Assembly: GCA_022703195.1 (NCBI GenBank)
Contig: JAKLEF010000044.1
Span: 1-10,438 of the forward strand
Direction of reading: 5' to 3'
From: Candidatus Fermentibacterota bacterium
GTDB lineage: Bacteria; Fermentibacterota; Fermentibacteria; Fermentibacterales; Fermentibacteraceae
DNA length: 10,438 bases
Below, piece after piece: positions 1 through 6,069 of the stretch. Within the stretch, counting starts at the first letter, position 1. Each line of letters begins with the position of its first letter. A program made the translations under genes and the position numbers. The notes beneath the pieces are model-generated. The model saw only the letters and a list, made by a program, of their open reading frames with translations, did no database searches and was not told the origin of the DNA.

Positions 1-141
1 GAGCGCGCGGTCGAAGGCTTTCGTGCCGCCGGTCATGACGTGCCCGCCGGAGTGTCCGCCGTGCTGCTCGGCGGCGCCGACGTCGGTCGCACGCTGGTCA
101 ACGATCCGCGCGTCGCGCTCGTCTCCGCCACCGGCTCGACC
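1..141 (+). other. Region of ALDH7-like similarity that ends abruptly
   Basis: This is the portion of the first ORF that matches aldehyde dehydrogenase family 7 from memory (the GGxxVGxxLVxxPRVxLVSxTGST pattern around the cofactor pocket). Similarity stops at the Thr codon 139-141. The four Arg codons are CGC, CGT, CGC and CGC, and third positions include CGT, TTT, GGT and CAT, a usage slightly different from the neighbours. The short repeat ACCGGC(T/A)C around 130-147 is the kind of microhomology at which an assembler can switch. Confidence 0.5.
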
Positions 142-357
142 GGCACCGACTCGGAGCTCGTCGGCTTCACCGGGATGTACTACGACTACTTCGTTCCCCA
201 GGAGGTCAGGATCGTAGCCTCGGCCCCGGAGCTGGTGCAGCCCGAGGACGACCCGGACCTGCCCGCGGGAATGTGGCGGATGATCATCGGGGGGGAGGAC
301 TACTGGCTTCTTTCCTCCGACCCCGGGACGATCCAGCTGATCCTGAACCGGGACTGA
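1..357 (+). CDS. Partial ORF: ALDH7-like piece joined to an unrelated C-terminal tail
   Basis: The frame is open at base 1 and ends at TGA 355-357, so the N-terminus is missing. Residues 1-47 (to about base 141) read like the NAD-binding region of ALDH7-type aldehyde dehydrogenases: VPAGV, then LLGGADVGRTLVNDPRV, then ALVSATGST. In that family the next residues are normally a TRMGR-like stretch leading to the catalytic Glu and Cys. Here the frame continues GTDSELVGFTGMYYDYF and ends about 70 residues later, with neither catalytic residue. The tail (MWRMIIGG, YWLLSSDPGTIQLILNRD) is acidic and aromatic and I do not recognise it; it could be the end of a secreted beta-rich protein. Arg codons before base 141 are all CGN, while the tail uses AGG like the rest of the window. 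The 3' end overlaps the convergent PUR gene by 74 bases. Either the gene is a true fusion or the left edge is an assembly chimera; I favour the chimera. Confidence 0.6.
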   Translation, partial: ERAVEGFRAAGHDVPAGVSAVLLGGADVGRTLVNDPRVALVSATGSTGTDSELVGFTGMYYDYFVPQEVRIVASAPELVQPEDDPDLPAGMWRMIIGGEDYWLLSSDPGTIQLILNRD

Positions 358-907
358 CCCCGGCCCGGGCCGGTTCGTCGCCACCCGCGCCGGCGCCTGC
401 CGCCAGGCCAGTGCGGCCCTCGGCCGCCGGAACCGCCTGTGCGGCGCCGGACCCGGCCGGAACCGCCCTGCCTTCTGACGCAAGCACGGCGTCGCGCCCC
501 TCGAGCCGCATCCTGACAGCGCGCTCGGTTCTGCCCAGGGCTTCGGCGATGGCGGAGGGGGTGGAGCCCTCGCCGGCCATGCGCCTGAGTTCTTCGTCGT
601 CCTCCGGCGTCCATTTCTCGAAGGCCTTCGGGTGGAGCCTGTGCACCTCCTCGAGCTCGACCCTGCGCCTGTCGCCAGATTCGCGGTCCATCACCCTCAG
701 GGCCGAGAGGACGGCCCTGCGGAAGGGCTCGAGACCGCTCTCGAACACCACGATCCTGTCCTGCTTCCAACCGCCGCCCTCGGCCCTGCGGCTCTGGGCC
801 ATGGACAGGAACACCCTGCCCCTGCCAGTCTCCCTCACGTCGAGGAAGTAGCCCGCACCGCGCGAAGCGACCCTCTCGCTCCAGATCGTCTGATTCCCGG
901 ACTCCAT
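284..907 (-). CDS. PUR-domain (DUF3276-like) nucleic-acid-binding protein with SANT/Myb-like domain
   Basis: This encodes a 207-residue protein. Residues ~8-72 match the bacterial PUR-alpha-like domain (DUF3276): YFLDVRETGRGRVFLSMAQS, then WKQDRIVVFESGLEPFRRAV, the beta-beta-beta-alpha pattern of a single-stranded DNA/RNA binder. Residues ~96-138 (FEKWTPEDDEELRRM, then AIAEALGRTERAVRMRL) look like a SANT/Myb or GcrA-type helix-turn-helix, with the Trp and the acidic first helix typical of such domains. Residues 139-207 are a low-complexity Ala/Gly/Pro/Arg tail, probably disordered. The ATG at 905-907 is chosen because GGAGGTG at 913-919 lies 5 bases upstream; the next ATG upstream (953-955) would only add 16 unremarkable residues. 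It is divergent from the YgiQ gene. Its 3' end overlaps the convergent partial ORF by 74 bases, across a run of seven G at 289-295. A cytosolic role in nucleic-acid binding or gene regulation is inferred. The PUR assignment is fairly sure and the SANT assignment moderately so. Confidence 0.8.
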   Translation of the reverse strand: MESGNQTIWSERVASRGAGYFLDVRETGRGRVFLSMAQSRRAEGGGWKQDRIVVFESGLEPFRRAVLSALRVMDRESGDRRRVELEEVHRLHPKAFEKWTPEDDEELRRMAGEGSTPSAIAEALGRTERAVRMRLEGRDAVLASEGRAVPAGSGAAQAVPAAEGRTGLAAGAGAGGDEPARAGVSPGSGSAGSSRGRRKEASSPPPR

Positions 908-912
908 CACCG

Positions 913-919
913 CACCTCC
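913..919 (-). promoter_or_regulatory. Shine-Dalgarno site of the PUR-domain gene
   Basis: On the minus strand this reads GGAGGTG, a near-complete anti-SD match, with 5 bases to the ATG at 907. It decides the start in favour of the shorter 207-residue protein. Confidence 0.75.
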
Positions 920-981
920 ATGCAAACTGGTGTTCCCGTGACTAGTGTCGCTCATCCGGGACCCGGGCGCAAGGGGTGGGG

Positions 982-1025
982 CGGACGGCCATTTGTGTTA
1001 TCGTCCGGAGTCTCTTTCGGACGGC
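982..1025 (+). repeat. Direct/inverted repeat cluster in the leader of the YgiQ gene
   Basis: CGGACGGC occurs at 982-989 and again at 1018-1025, and its complement core CGTCCG lies between them at 1002-1007. The middle copy can pair with either flank: CGTCCG 1002-1007 with CGGACG 1018-1023 (10-base loop), or with CGGACG 982-987. The two hairpins exclude each other. The cluster lies in the 141-bp divergent spacer (908-1048), just ahead of the YgiQ start, where a leader or operator could be. No clear promoter is visible in this spacer on either strand. Confidence 0.4.
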
Positions 1026-1048
1026 TCCGGCAGCCGTCATGGAGCGCG

Positions 1049-2779
1049 ATGGCAGCGGCAGGCGACGGTTTCCTTCCTGTCGACCGCAGGGGCATGGAGG
1101 CACTGGGCTGGGACGTCTGCGACGCCGTGATCGTCACGGGCGACGCATACGTCGACCATCCCTCGTTCGGCGCGGCCCTGATCGGCAGGCACCTGGAGTC
1201 GCTCGGCCACCGGGTGGGGATCATCGCCCAGCCCGACTGGAAGGACCCCGGCAGCCTCCTCGCCCTGGGGGTCCCGCGGCTCTTCGTGGGGATCACCTCG
1301 GGCGCGATGGATTCGATGGTGAACCACTACACGTCGTTCGGCAGGATCAGGTCCGACGATGCCTACACGCCAGGGGGCAGGGCCGGAGCCAGGCCCGACC
1401 GCGCGGTGACGGTGTACGCGAACGCAGTCAGGCGGGCGATGCCGGGGGTCCCGATTGTGCTGGGCGGTATCGAGGCCAGCCTGAGGCGGCTCTCGCACTA
1501 CGACTTCTGGTCCGGGCGGATGAGGAGGTCGATCCTCCTCGACACCCGCGCCGACATCCTGGTCTACGGCATGGGGGAGAGGCAGATCGCCGAGATAGCG
1601 GCGAGGCTCTCGGAAGGTCGCTATCTGGACGGCATCCCCGGGACCGCGGTCTGGAAGGGGGCTTCGCGCGCCGTGCCTCCCGAGGGGGCTGTGGTCCTCC
1701 CTTCTCACGAGGCGGTGTGCTCCGACCCCTCCGCCTTCCTCGAGATGACGCTGGCGGTGGAGGCCGAGGCAAGCCCGTGGTGCGGCAGGCCGCTCGTGCA
1801 GATGTCGGACACCCGGATGACCGTCGTGCATCCCCCCGCGGAGCCGCTCTCCGGAGGCGAGATGGACGCCCTGTACGCCCTGCCCTTCACCCGCAGGCCG
1901 CATCCTTCCTACACAGAGCCCGTGCCTGCCTGGGAGATGATCCGCGATTCGGTGACGGCAGTCAGGGGATGCGCGGGCGGGTGCAGCTTCTGCGCCCTCG
2001 GCCTCCACCAGGGCAAGCACCTCGTTTCGAGGAGCAGCGTGTCGGTTCTCGGGGAGGTGCGCATCCTGGCGTGTCAGGACTGGTTCCGCGGGACTGTCTC
2101 CGACATCGGCGGTCCCACCGCGAACATGTACGGGCTGCGCTGCACGAATCCCGAAGCGGAGAGGAAGTGCCGCCGCCCCTCGTGCCTCTTCCCCTCGCCG
2201 TGCCCCAACTTCCCGACGGATCAGACGGCCTATGCCGATCTCCTGGACGCCGCCGCAGGCATTCCCGGAGTGAAGCGCACCCTGGTGGGCAGCGGGCTCC
2301 GGCTGGACCTGGCCGCACTCGACCCGGCATTCGTGAGGAGGCTCGCCCGCGGGCACGTGGGGGGGCACCTGAAGGTGGCGCCCGAGCACTTCTCAGAGCG
2401 GGTCCTCGAGCTGATGAGGAAGCCCGGCATCGCGACCTGGCGGCGGTTCCTCGGACTCTTCCGCGAGGCCTCGGCCGGGCGGGAGCAGTACGTGCTGCCC
2501 TACGTGATGGCGGCCTTTCCCGGCTGTACTATGAGGGACATGGAGGAGGCCGCGGAGGAGCTCAGGCGTTGCGGACTCTCGCCGAGGCAGGTGCAGGCGT
2601 TCCTGCCCACTCCGATGACGCTCGCGGCCTGCATGTACGCGACCGGGCTCTCCCCTGACGGGAGGGCGGTCGACGTGGCGAGGAAGCCTTCGGAGAAGAA
2701 GCGCCAGATCGACGTCCTGCTGGGGCTTTCCGGGAATCCGGGGAAGGGCCTGGAACCGGACGGCCGCAGGAAGCTATAG
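1049..2779 (+). CDS. ygiQ: YgiQ-family radical SAM protein
   Basis: The product has 576 residues and closely follows E. coli YgiQ (UPF0313) in order: FLPVDRRGMEALGWDVCDAV, VTGDAYVDHPSFG near the N-terminus, GGIEASLRRLSHYDFWS, then the 4Fe-4S motif RGCAGGCSFC with C308, C312 and C315 (CX3CX2C). Next come SDIGGPTANMYGLRC, a second Cys cluster (CRRPSCLFPSPC), and HVGGHLKVAPEH and QVQAFLPTPMT. The family cleaves S-adenosylmethionine to a 5'-deoxyadenosyl radical, but its substrate is not established as far as I know. It is shorter than the ~740-residue E. coli protein because it lacks a middle insert and the basic C-terminal tail. The start at ATG 1049 follows GGAG at 1041-1044 (4-base spacing) and keeps the conserved FLP segment; the in-frame ATG at 1094 would delete it, and GTG 995 is an upstream alternative. 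Monocistronic, divergent from the PUR gene. The enzyme should be cytosolic and oxygen-sensitive, which suits the anaerobic character of the nrd operon. Confidence 0.93.
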   Translation: MAAAGDGFLPVDRRGMEALGWDVCDAVIVTGDAYVDHPSFGAALIGRHLESLGHRVGIIAQPDWKDPGSLLALGVPRLFVGITSGAMDSMVNHYTSFGRIRSDDAYTPGGRAGARPDRAVTVYANAVRRAMPGVPIVLGGIEASLRRLSHYDFWSGRMRRSILLDTRADILVYGMGERQIAEIAARLSEGRYLDGIPGTAVWKGASRAVPPEGAVVLPSHEAVCSDPSAFLEMTLAVEAEASPWCGRPLVQMSDTRMTVVHPPAEPLSGGEMDALYALPFTRRPHPSYTEPVPAWEMIRDSVTAVRGCAGGCSFCALGLHQGKHLVSRSSVSVLGEVRILACQDWFRGTVSDIGGPTANMYGLRCTNPEAERKCRRPSCLFPSPCPNFPTDQTAYADLLDAAAGIPGVKRTLVGSGLRLDLAALDPAFVRRLARGHVGGHLKVAPEHFSERVLELMRKPGIATWRRFLGLFREASAGREQYVLPYVMAAFPGCTMRDMEEAAEELRRCGLSPRQVQAFLPTPMTLAACMYATGLSPDGRAVDVARKPSEKKRQIDVLLGLSGNPGKGLEPDGRRKL

Positions 2780-2796
2780 AGGGGTGCCCTGCAGGA

Positions 2797-2812
2797 GTCG
2801 TTGAGGAACGAC
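2797..2812 (+). terminator. Possible 3' hairpin of the YgiQ transcript (no U tract)
   Basis: A perfect 6-bp stem (GTCGTT/AACGAC) with a GAGG tetraloop starts 17 bases after the YgiQ stop codon. No T run follows, so termination by this element alone is doubtful. RNA end protection or a Rho-related role is equally possible. Confidence 0.3.
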
Positions 2813-2960
2813 GCACTCGCGGCTACGGAACCCGGCCGGGACAGCACGCAGCAGGCCTACCGGGACGCAGTCATCCTGAGGGGGAGGGGTGCCGAACCCT
2901 CCTGCGGGCAGGCCAGCCAGCCTCCTTGAGAAGACCTCCTGCACTCCTCCCCCGCCCTTC

Positions 2961-2974
2961 CCGAACTCATTCGG
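2961..2974 (-). terminator. Possible 3' hairpin of the nrd operon (no U tract)
   Basis: On the minus strand this reads CCGAA-TGAG-TTCGG, a 5-bp stem with a four-base loop, 8 bases beyond the nrdG stop. The following minus-strand sequence is purine-rich, not T-rich, so the call as terminator is tentative. Confidence 0.3.
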
Positions 2975-2982
2975 ATACGGGA

Positions 2983-3672
2983 TCAGCTCCTGACAAGGAC
3001 CTCGTCGGCCATGCCCCTGACGAGTTCGGCTGCCCTCTCGGCGTAGCCCGCCGGATACGGGGCCAGGCCGGAGTACTCGGGCGAAAGGGTCTTGCCGGGC
3101 CGGAACCGCTGGATCGCGTAACGCTTCACATGCCCTATCCTGCCGAGAATCTCCGGCAGGTCCCCGGCCGAAACGAGCCCCGGCACCAGTGTGGTCCTGA
3201 ACTCGTAGCCGGGCATCGACGCCACCATGCCGGCCGACCTGAGCACATCCTCGAACGACGCCCTTCCGCCGGTGGCGTCCCTGTACCTTGCAGGCGGCGC
3301 CTTGAGGTCCATGGCCACGTAGTCGACCATGTCGAGGACGCCGGCGAGCCTGTCGGGGAGCGTGCCGTTCGTGTCGAGCTTGACCGGCAGACCCGTCTCG
3401 GACCTTATCCTGTCGATGAATGCGGCCAGGCCGGGCGACAGCAGGGGCTCGCCTCCGGTAATGCAGACCCCGTCGACGAAGCCCACCCTCCGTGACAGCA
3501 GGGACAGAACCTCGTCCTCGCAGAGCGTGTACTGGTCCTCTAGCACGTCGGGCCTCACCAGCTCGGGGTTGTGGCAGAACGGGCAGTAGAGGTTGCATCC
3601 CCCGAAGAAGACGACGGAGGATATCCTGCCGGGATACTCGATGAGGCTGGTGCCCAGGAACGACCGGATCAA
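2983..3672 (-). CDS. nrdG: Anaerobic ribonucleotide reductase activating protein (radical SAM)
   Basis: This 229-residue protein of the NrdG activase family has the radical SAM signature CNLYCPFC (C26, C30, C33; CX3CX2C). The signature is preceded by the family N-terminus SLIEYPGRISSVVFFGGC and followed by HNPELV. The SAM-contacting CITGGEPLL segment and the VDYVAMDLKAP segment are both present. By family knowledge the enzyme binds a 4Fe-4S cluster and SAM and installs the stable glycyl radical on NrdD; here its target would be the separate 62-residue chain encoded immediately upstream. The start is TTG at 3670-3672, overlapping the TGA of that gene by 4 bases (TTGA), with GGGGGAG 8 bases upstream. 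No ATG lies close enough to keep the conserved N-terminus. It is the last gene of the three-gene nrd operon. The activase assignment is strong; other glycyl-radical targets are unlikely given its neighbours. Confidence 0.93.
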   Translation of the reverse strand: MIRSFLGTSLIEYPGRISSVVFFGGCNLYCPFCHNPELVRPDVLEDQYTLCEDEVLSLLSRRVGFVDGVCITGGEPLLSPGLAAFIDRIRSETGLPVKLDTNGTLPDRLAGVLDMVDYVAMDLKAPPARYRDATGGRASFEDVLRSAGMVASMPGYEFRTTLVPGLVSAGDLPEILGRIGHVKRYAIQRFRPGKTLSPEYSGLAPYPAGYAERAAELVRGMADEVLVRS

Positions 3673-3857
3673 ACCGCCGGCTCCCCCTTGCCCTCGGGGG
3701 GAGGGGTGATGTCGACGTAGGTCCTGTCGGCGAACTCGGCCTGCTTGCCCCTGTTCCAGTCCTGAACGGGCCGGTAGTACCCGACCACGCGCGAATAGAC
3801 CTCGGCCTTCACGGCCTTGATCCTGGAGTCGCCCTTCTGTTCCTCAGTCATCTCCAC
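3669..3857 (-). CDS. Stand-alone glycyl-radical segment of class III ribonucleotide reductase
   Basis: This 62-residue protein is a free-standing version of the C-terminal tip of NrdD. Its core, VYSRVVGYYRPVQDWNRGKQ, carries the family's RVxGY loop, with G26 the expected radical site, followed by the usual WNxGK and EF.DR residues. The large NrdD chain upstream lacks this segment entirely, so the two products together should make one active reductase, in the way GrcA (YfiD) supplies a spare glycyl-radical domain to pyruvate formate-lyase. The start is GTG at 3857, or ATG at 3851. GGGAGG at 3862-3867 serves as ribosome site, 4 bases before the GTG. The coding frame is closed by a TAG at 3858-3860, directly before the GTG, so it is not a simple continuation of NrdD by misread sequence. 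It overlaps the nrdD end by 14 bases and the nrdG start by 4, implying translational coupling. The residues before G26 are charged and probably flexible. Confidence 0.88.
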   Translation of the reverse strand: MEMTEEQKGDSRIKAVKAEVYSRVVGYYRPVQDWNRGKQAEFADRTYVDITPPPEGKGEPAV

Positions 3858-5967
3858 CTATCCTCCCGACGTGAAGGAAAAGCCCGCCCTGGCCAGGGTC
3901 CGCGGCATCCGGCCCCAGGGTCCTGTAGCTGCCCTCGGGCAGATCGACCTCGCCGTCCACCATCTCCCCGAACCTCTCGATCTCCTCGTCGGAGTGAGGG
4001 AAGGGGCAGTAGAAGCATTCCCCGGGGACGTACCCGTGGACAGGGCATATCGAAAACGTTGGCGTGAAGCTGAAGTAGGGGAGCCTGAACCTGGTGACTA
4101 TCCGCCTGGCCAGGTCCCTGACGGTTCTCCAGTCAGTGATGGCCTCGCCGATGAACACGTGCACGACAGTGCCCCCCGTGAACATCGCCTGGAGGGGGTC
4201 CTGGTGCTCGAGGAGGCTGTAGATGTCGGTGCTGTCGTTCACGGGAGGGTGCACCGAGTTGGTGTAGTAGGGGCTGGTGGAACCCATCGTGTAGATGCCG
4301 GGGAACCTGTCGAGGTCCTTCCGCGCGAGCCTGTAGGACGCGCCCTCGGCGGGGGAGGCCTCGAGGTTGTAGAGGTTCCCCGTCTGCTCCTGGAACTCCG
4401 AAAGGGCGTCCCGCATGAAACCGAGCACGGACACGGCCCATCCCGCGGATCCGGGCGCCAGGATCCCCTCGCCGAGCAGGTTGCGGCAGGCCTCGTTCAT
4501 CCCGATGAGGCCGATGGTTGAGAAGTGGTTGGCCCAGTAGGAGCCGCTCGCCCTCCGTATGCCGCCCAGGTAGTGCCTTGTGTAGGGGTAGAGGCCGCGC
4601 TCGGTGAGCTCCTCGACGGCTCTCCGCTTGAGCTCGAGCGAATCCCGCGAGAGCTCCATGACCTGCCTGAGGCGCCTGCGGAACTCGGCGTCCCCGCCTC
4701 CCCGCGAGAGCCACGCGATCCTGGGCAGGTTGATCGTGACGACCCCGATGGAACCGGTGAGGGGGTTGGAGCCGAAGAGCCCGCCGCCCCTCTTCCTGAG
4801 CTCGCGGTTGTCGAGCCGCAGCCTGCAGCACATGCTGCGCGCATCCTCCGGGTCCATGTCGGAGTTCACGAAGTTGCTGAAGTATGGGATGCCGTACTTG
4901 CCGGTCATCTCCCATATCGGCCTGAGGTTCTCGTCATCCCAGTCGAAGTCGCTGGTGAGGTTGTACGTGGGGATGGGGAAGGTGAATATCCTGCCCTTCG
5001 AGTCACCCTCCATCATGAGCTGGGCGAAGACCGCGTTGAAGAGGTTCATCTCCTCCTGGAAGTCGCCGTAGCGCCAGCCGGTTGAGCGGCCTCCGAGGAG
5101 GACCTCTTCGCCGGCGAGCCTCGAGGGCACCCTCAGGTCCATAGTGATGTTCGTGAACGGGGTCTGGAAGCCGACCCTGGTCGGGATGTTCACGTTGAAC
5201 AGGAATTCCTGAAGGGCCTGCCTGACCTCGTCGGCCGAGAGCCCGTCGGCCCTGATGAACGGCGCCAGGAGCGTGTCGAAGTTCGAGAAGGCCTGGGCCC
5301 CGGCCGCCTCGCCCTGGAGCGTGTAGAAGAAGTTGACGATCTGCCCGAGGGCGGTGCGGAGATGCCTGGGAGGGGCCGACTCGATCTTGCCCCTCGCGCC
5401 GCGGAAGCCTTCGAGCAGCAGCTCGCGGAGGTCCCACCCGACACAGTAGGGGCCCAGGATGCCCAGGTCGTGGATGTGGATGTCGCCGGTGTCGTGGGCC
5501 TCCTTGATGGCGGGCGTGTAGATGCGGCCGAGCCAGTACCGAGCCGTGATCGAGCTGGAGAGGTAGAAGTTGAGGCCCTGGAGGGAGTAGTTCATGTTGG
5601 AGTTCTCGTTGACCCTCCAGTCCTCCTTCCCCAGGTAGTCGCCCACCAGGCCGTCGATGCCCCCTATGAGCCGTCCCACGTCCTTCGCCTCGGCCCTCTT
5701 CTCGCGGTAGAGGATGAACTGCCGGGCCGCCGCCGTGAGCTTGCGAAGGACGAGGGTCTCCTCGATGAAGTCCTGGACCTGCTCGACCGTGGGGATCGAA
5801 CCCCTGCGGAAGAAGCTCATGTAGAGGGCCGCCTCGACCTGGTCGACAATGTCTGAGGCATCCTCGGGAGTCTCCGTGGACGCGAGCACGTTCTCGATCG
5901 GGCGGAGGATCTCGCCGCGGCGGTAGCTCTCCACCTCGCCAGTGGCCTTGCGAACGAGCCAGTCCAT
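3844..5967 (-). CDS. nrdD: Class III anaerobic ribonucleoside-triphosphate reductase, catalytic chain without glycyl-radical tip
   Basis: This 707-residue chain reduces ribonucleotides to deoxyribonucleotides under anoxia. Residues ~1-95 form an ATP-cone regulatory domain (LVRKATGEVESYRRGEI, ending near RQFILYREKRAEAK). The ten-stranded barrel follows, with GPYCVGWDL (C175, equivalent to the conserved barrel Cys), MCCRLRLD (C380-C381, the finger-loop Cys region) and GSIGVVTINLPR. Near the end C641-X2-H644 and C651-X2-C654 (ICPVHGYVPGECFYC) form a likely zinc site. In one-piece NrdD the glycyl-radical loop follows soon after. Here the chain instead runs another 53 residues (EIERFGEMVDGEVDLPEGSY and onward) and stops at TGA 3844-3846 without an RVxGY motif. 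That motif is in the next gene. The start at ATG 5965-5967 has GGAG 9 bases upstream and gives a complete ATP cone. A sigma70-type promoter and two NrdR boxes lie upstream. Confidence 0.95.
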   Translation of the reverse strand: MDWLVRKATGEVESYRRGEILRPIENVLASTETPEDASDIVDQVEAALYMSFFRRGSIPTVEQVQDFIEETLVLRKLTAAARQFILYREKRAEAKDVGRLIGGIDGLVGDYLGKEDWRVNENSNMNYSLQGLNFYLSSSITARYWLGRIYTPAIKEAHDTGDIHIHDLGILGPYCVGWDLRELLLEGFRGARGKIESAPPRHLRTALGQIVNFFYTLQGEAAGAQAFSNFDTLLAPFIRADGLSADEVRQALQEFLFNVNIPTRVGFQTPFTNITMDLRVPSRLAGEEVLLGGRSTGWRYGDFQEEMNLFNAVFAQLMMEGDSKGRIFTFPIPTYNLTSDFDWDDENLRPIWEMTGKYGIPYFSNFVNSDMDPEDARSMCCRLRLDNRELRKRGGGLFGSNPLTGSIGVVTINLPRIAWLSRGGGDAEFRRRLRQVMELSRDSLELKRRAVEELTERGLYPYTRHYLGGIRRASGSYWANHFSTIGLIGMNEACRNLLGEGILAPGSAGWAVSVLGFMRDALSEFQEQTGNLYNLEASPAEGASYRLARKDLDRFPGIYTMGSTSPYYTNSVHPPVNDSTDIYSLLEHQDPLQAMFTGGTVVHVFIGEAITDWRTVRDLARRIVTRFRLPYFSFTPTFSICPVHGYVPGECFYCPFPHSDEEIERFGEMVDGEVDLPEGSYRTLGPDAADPGQGGLFLHVGRIGGDD
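3862..3867 (-). promoter_or_regulatory. Internal ribosome binding site for the glycyl-radical subunit
   Basis: GGGAGG on the minus strand lies inside the last codons of nrdD, 4 bases before GTG 3857 and 10 before ATG 3851. It supports independent, coupled initiation of the 62-residue protein over a ribosomal frameshift from nrdD. Confidence 0.65.
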
Positions 5968-6016
5968 ATGCAGGAACTCCGATGCTCTACGGTTTCTGTC
6001 CGACGACCCCGCTTCG

Positions 6017-6044
6017 ATAATAGCCCGGCTGGGTCCCCCGTCAA
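6017..6044 (-). promoter_or_regulatory. Sigma70-type promoter of the nrdD operon
   Basis: On the minus strand TTGACG (6039-6044, 5 of 6 to TTGACA) is separated by 16 bases from TATTAT (6017-6022, 5 of 6 to TATAAT). Transcription would start near 6010, giving a leader of about 43 bases before nrdD. The NrdR boxes begin 8 bases upstream of the -35 element. Confidence 0.7.
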
Positions 6045-6052
6045 GCCCGAAA

Positions 6053-6068
6053 ACACAATATATTGTGG
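6053..6068 (-). promoter_or_regulatory. NrdR box 1 (proximal)
   Basis: ACACAATATATTGTGG contains the perfect 14-bp palindrome CACAATATATTGTG. It matches the known NrdR consensus, roughly ACACWATATATWGTGT. NrdR is an ATP-cone repressor of ribonucleotide reductase genes that senses the dATP/ATP balance. The centre lies about 50 bases upstream of the predicted nrdD start point. No nrdR gene is in the window, so the regulator is inferred. Confidence 0.85.
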
Positions 6069-6069
6069 C

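Larger units (their letters stand above)
2780..2982. other. Convergent intergenic spacer with three short hairpins
   Basis: This 203-bp stretch lies between the ends of the YgiQ gene and nrdG, with no convincing gene. It contains three perfect short inverted repeats: GTCGTT-GAGG-AACGAC at 2797-2812, GGAGGG with CCCTCC at 2883-2902 (8-base loop), and CCGAA-CTCA-TTCGG at 2961-2974. None is followed by a T run on either strand, so none is a textbook intrinsic terminator. The first sits 17 bases after the YgiQ stop and the last 8 bases after the nrdG stop. They may still help end or protect the two transcripts. Confidence 0.45.

Noticed and set aside
632..1048. Upstream extension of the YgiQ frame back to base 632
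   Set aside because: It runs antisense through the PUR-domain gene and encodes nothing resembling the family. YgiQ homology begins just after ATG 1049.
2883..2902. GGAGGG/CCCTCC hairpin as an intrinsic terminator
   Set aside because: It has no T tract on either strand and lies mid-spacer in purine/pyrimidine-skewed DNA where such pairs arise easily.
2774..3598. Long minus-strand frame overlapping nrdG and the spacer after it
   Set aside because: It is Arg/Gly/Pro-rich, typical of a shadow frame in GC-rich DNA, and conflicts with the clear NrdG protein. The spacer part alone shows no family pattern.
3844..3860. Programmed ribosomal frameshift joining NrdD to the glycyl-radical segment
   Set aside because: No slippery heptamer or clear downstream structure is visible. 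The window between the TAG of the small frame and the TGA of nrdD is only 14 bases, and a GGGAGG site with GTG/ATG explains separate initiation. It is not fully excluded, so read checking is listed in the findings.
6016..6021. GATAAT as a plus-strand -10 element for the EamA gene
   Set aside because: No acceptable -35 element lies 16-18 bases upstream, and it overlaps the better-supported minus-strand -10 element of nrdD.
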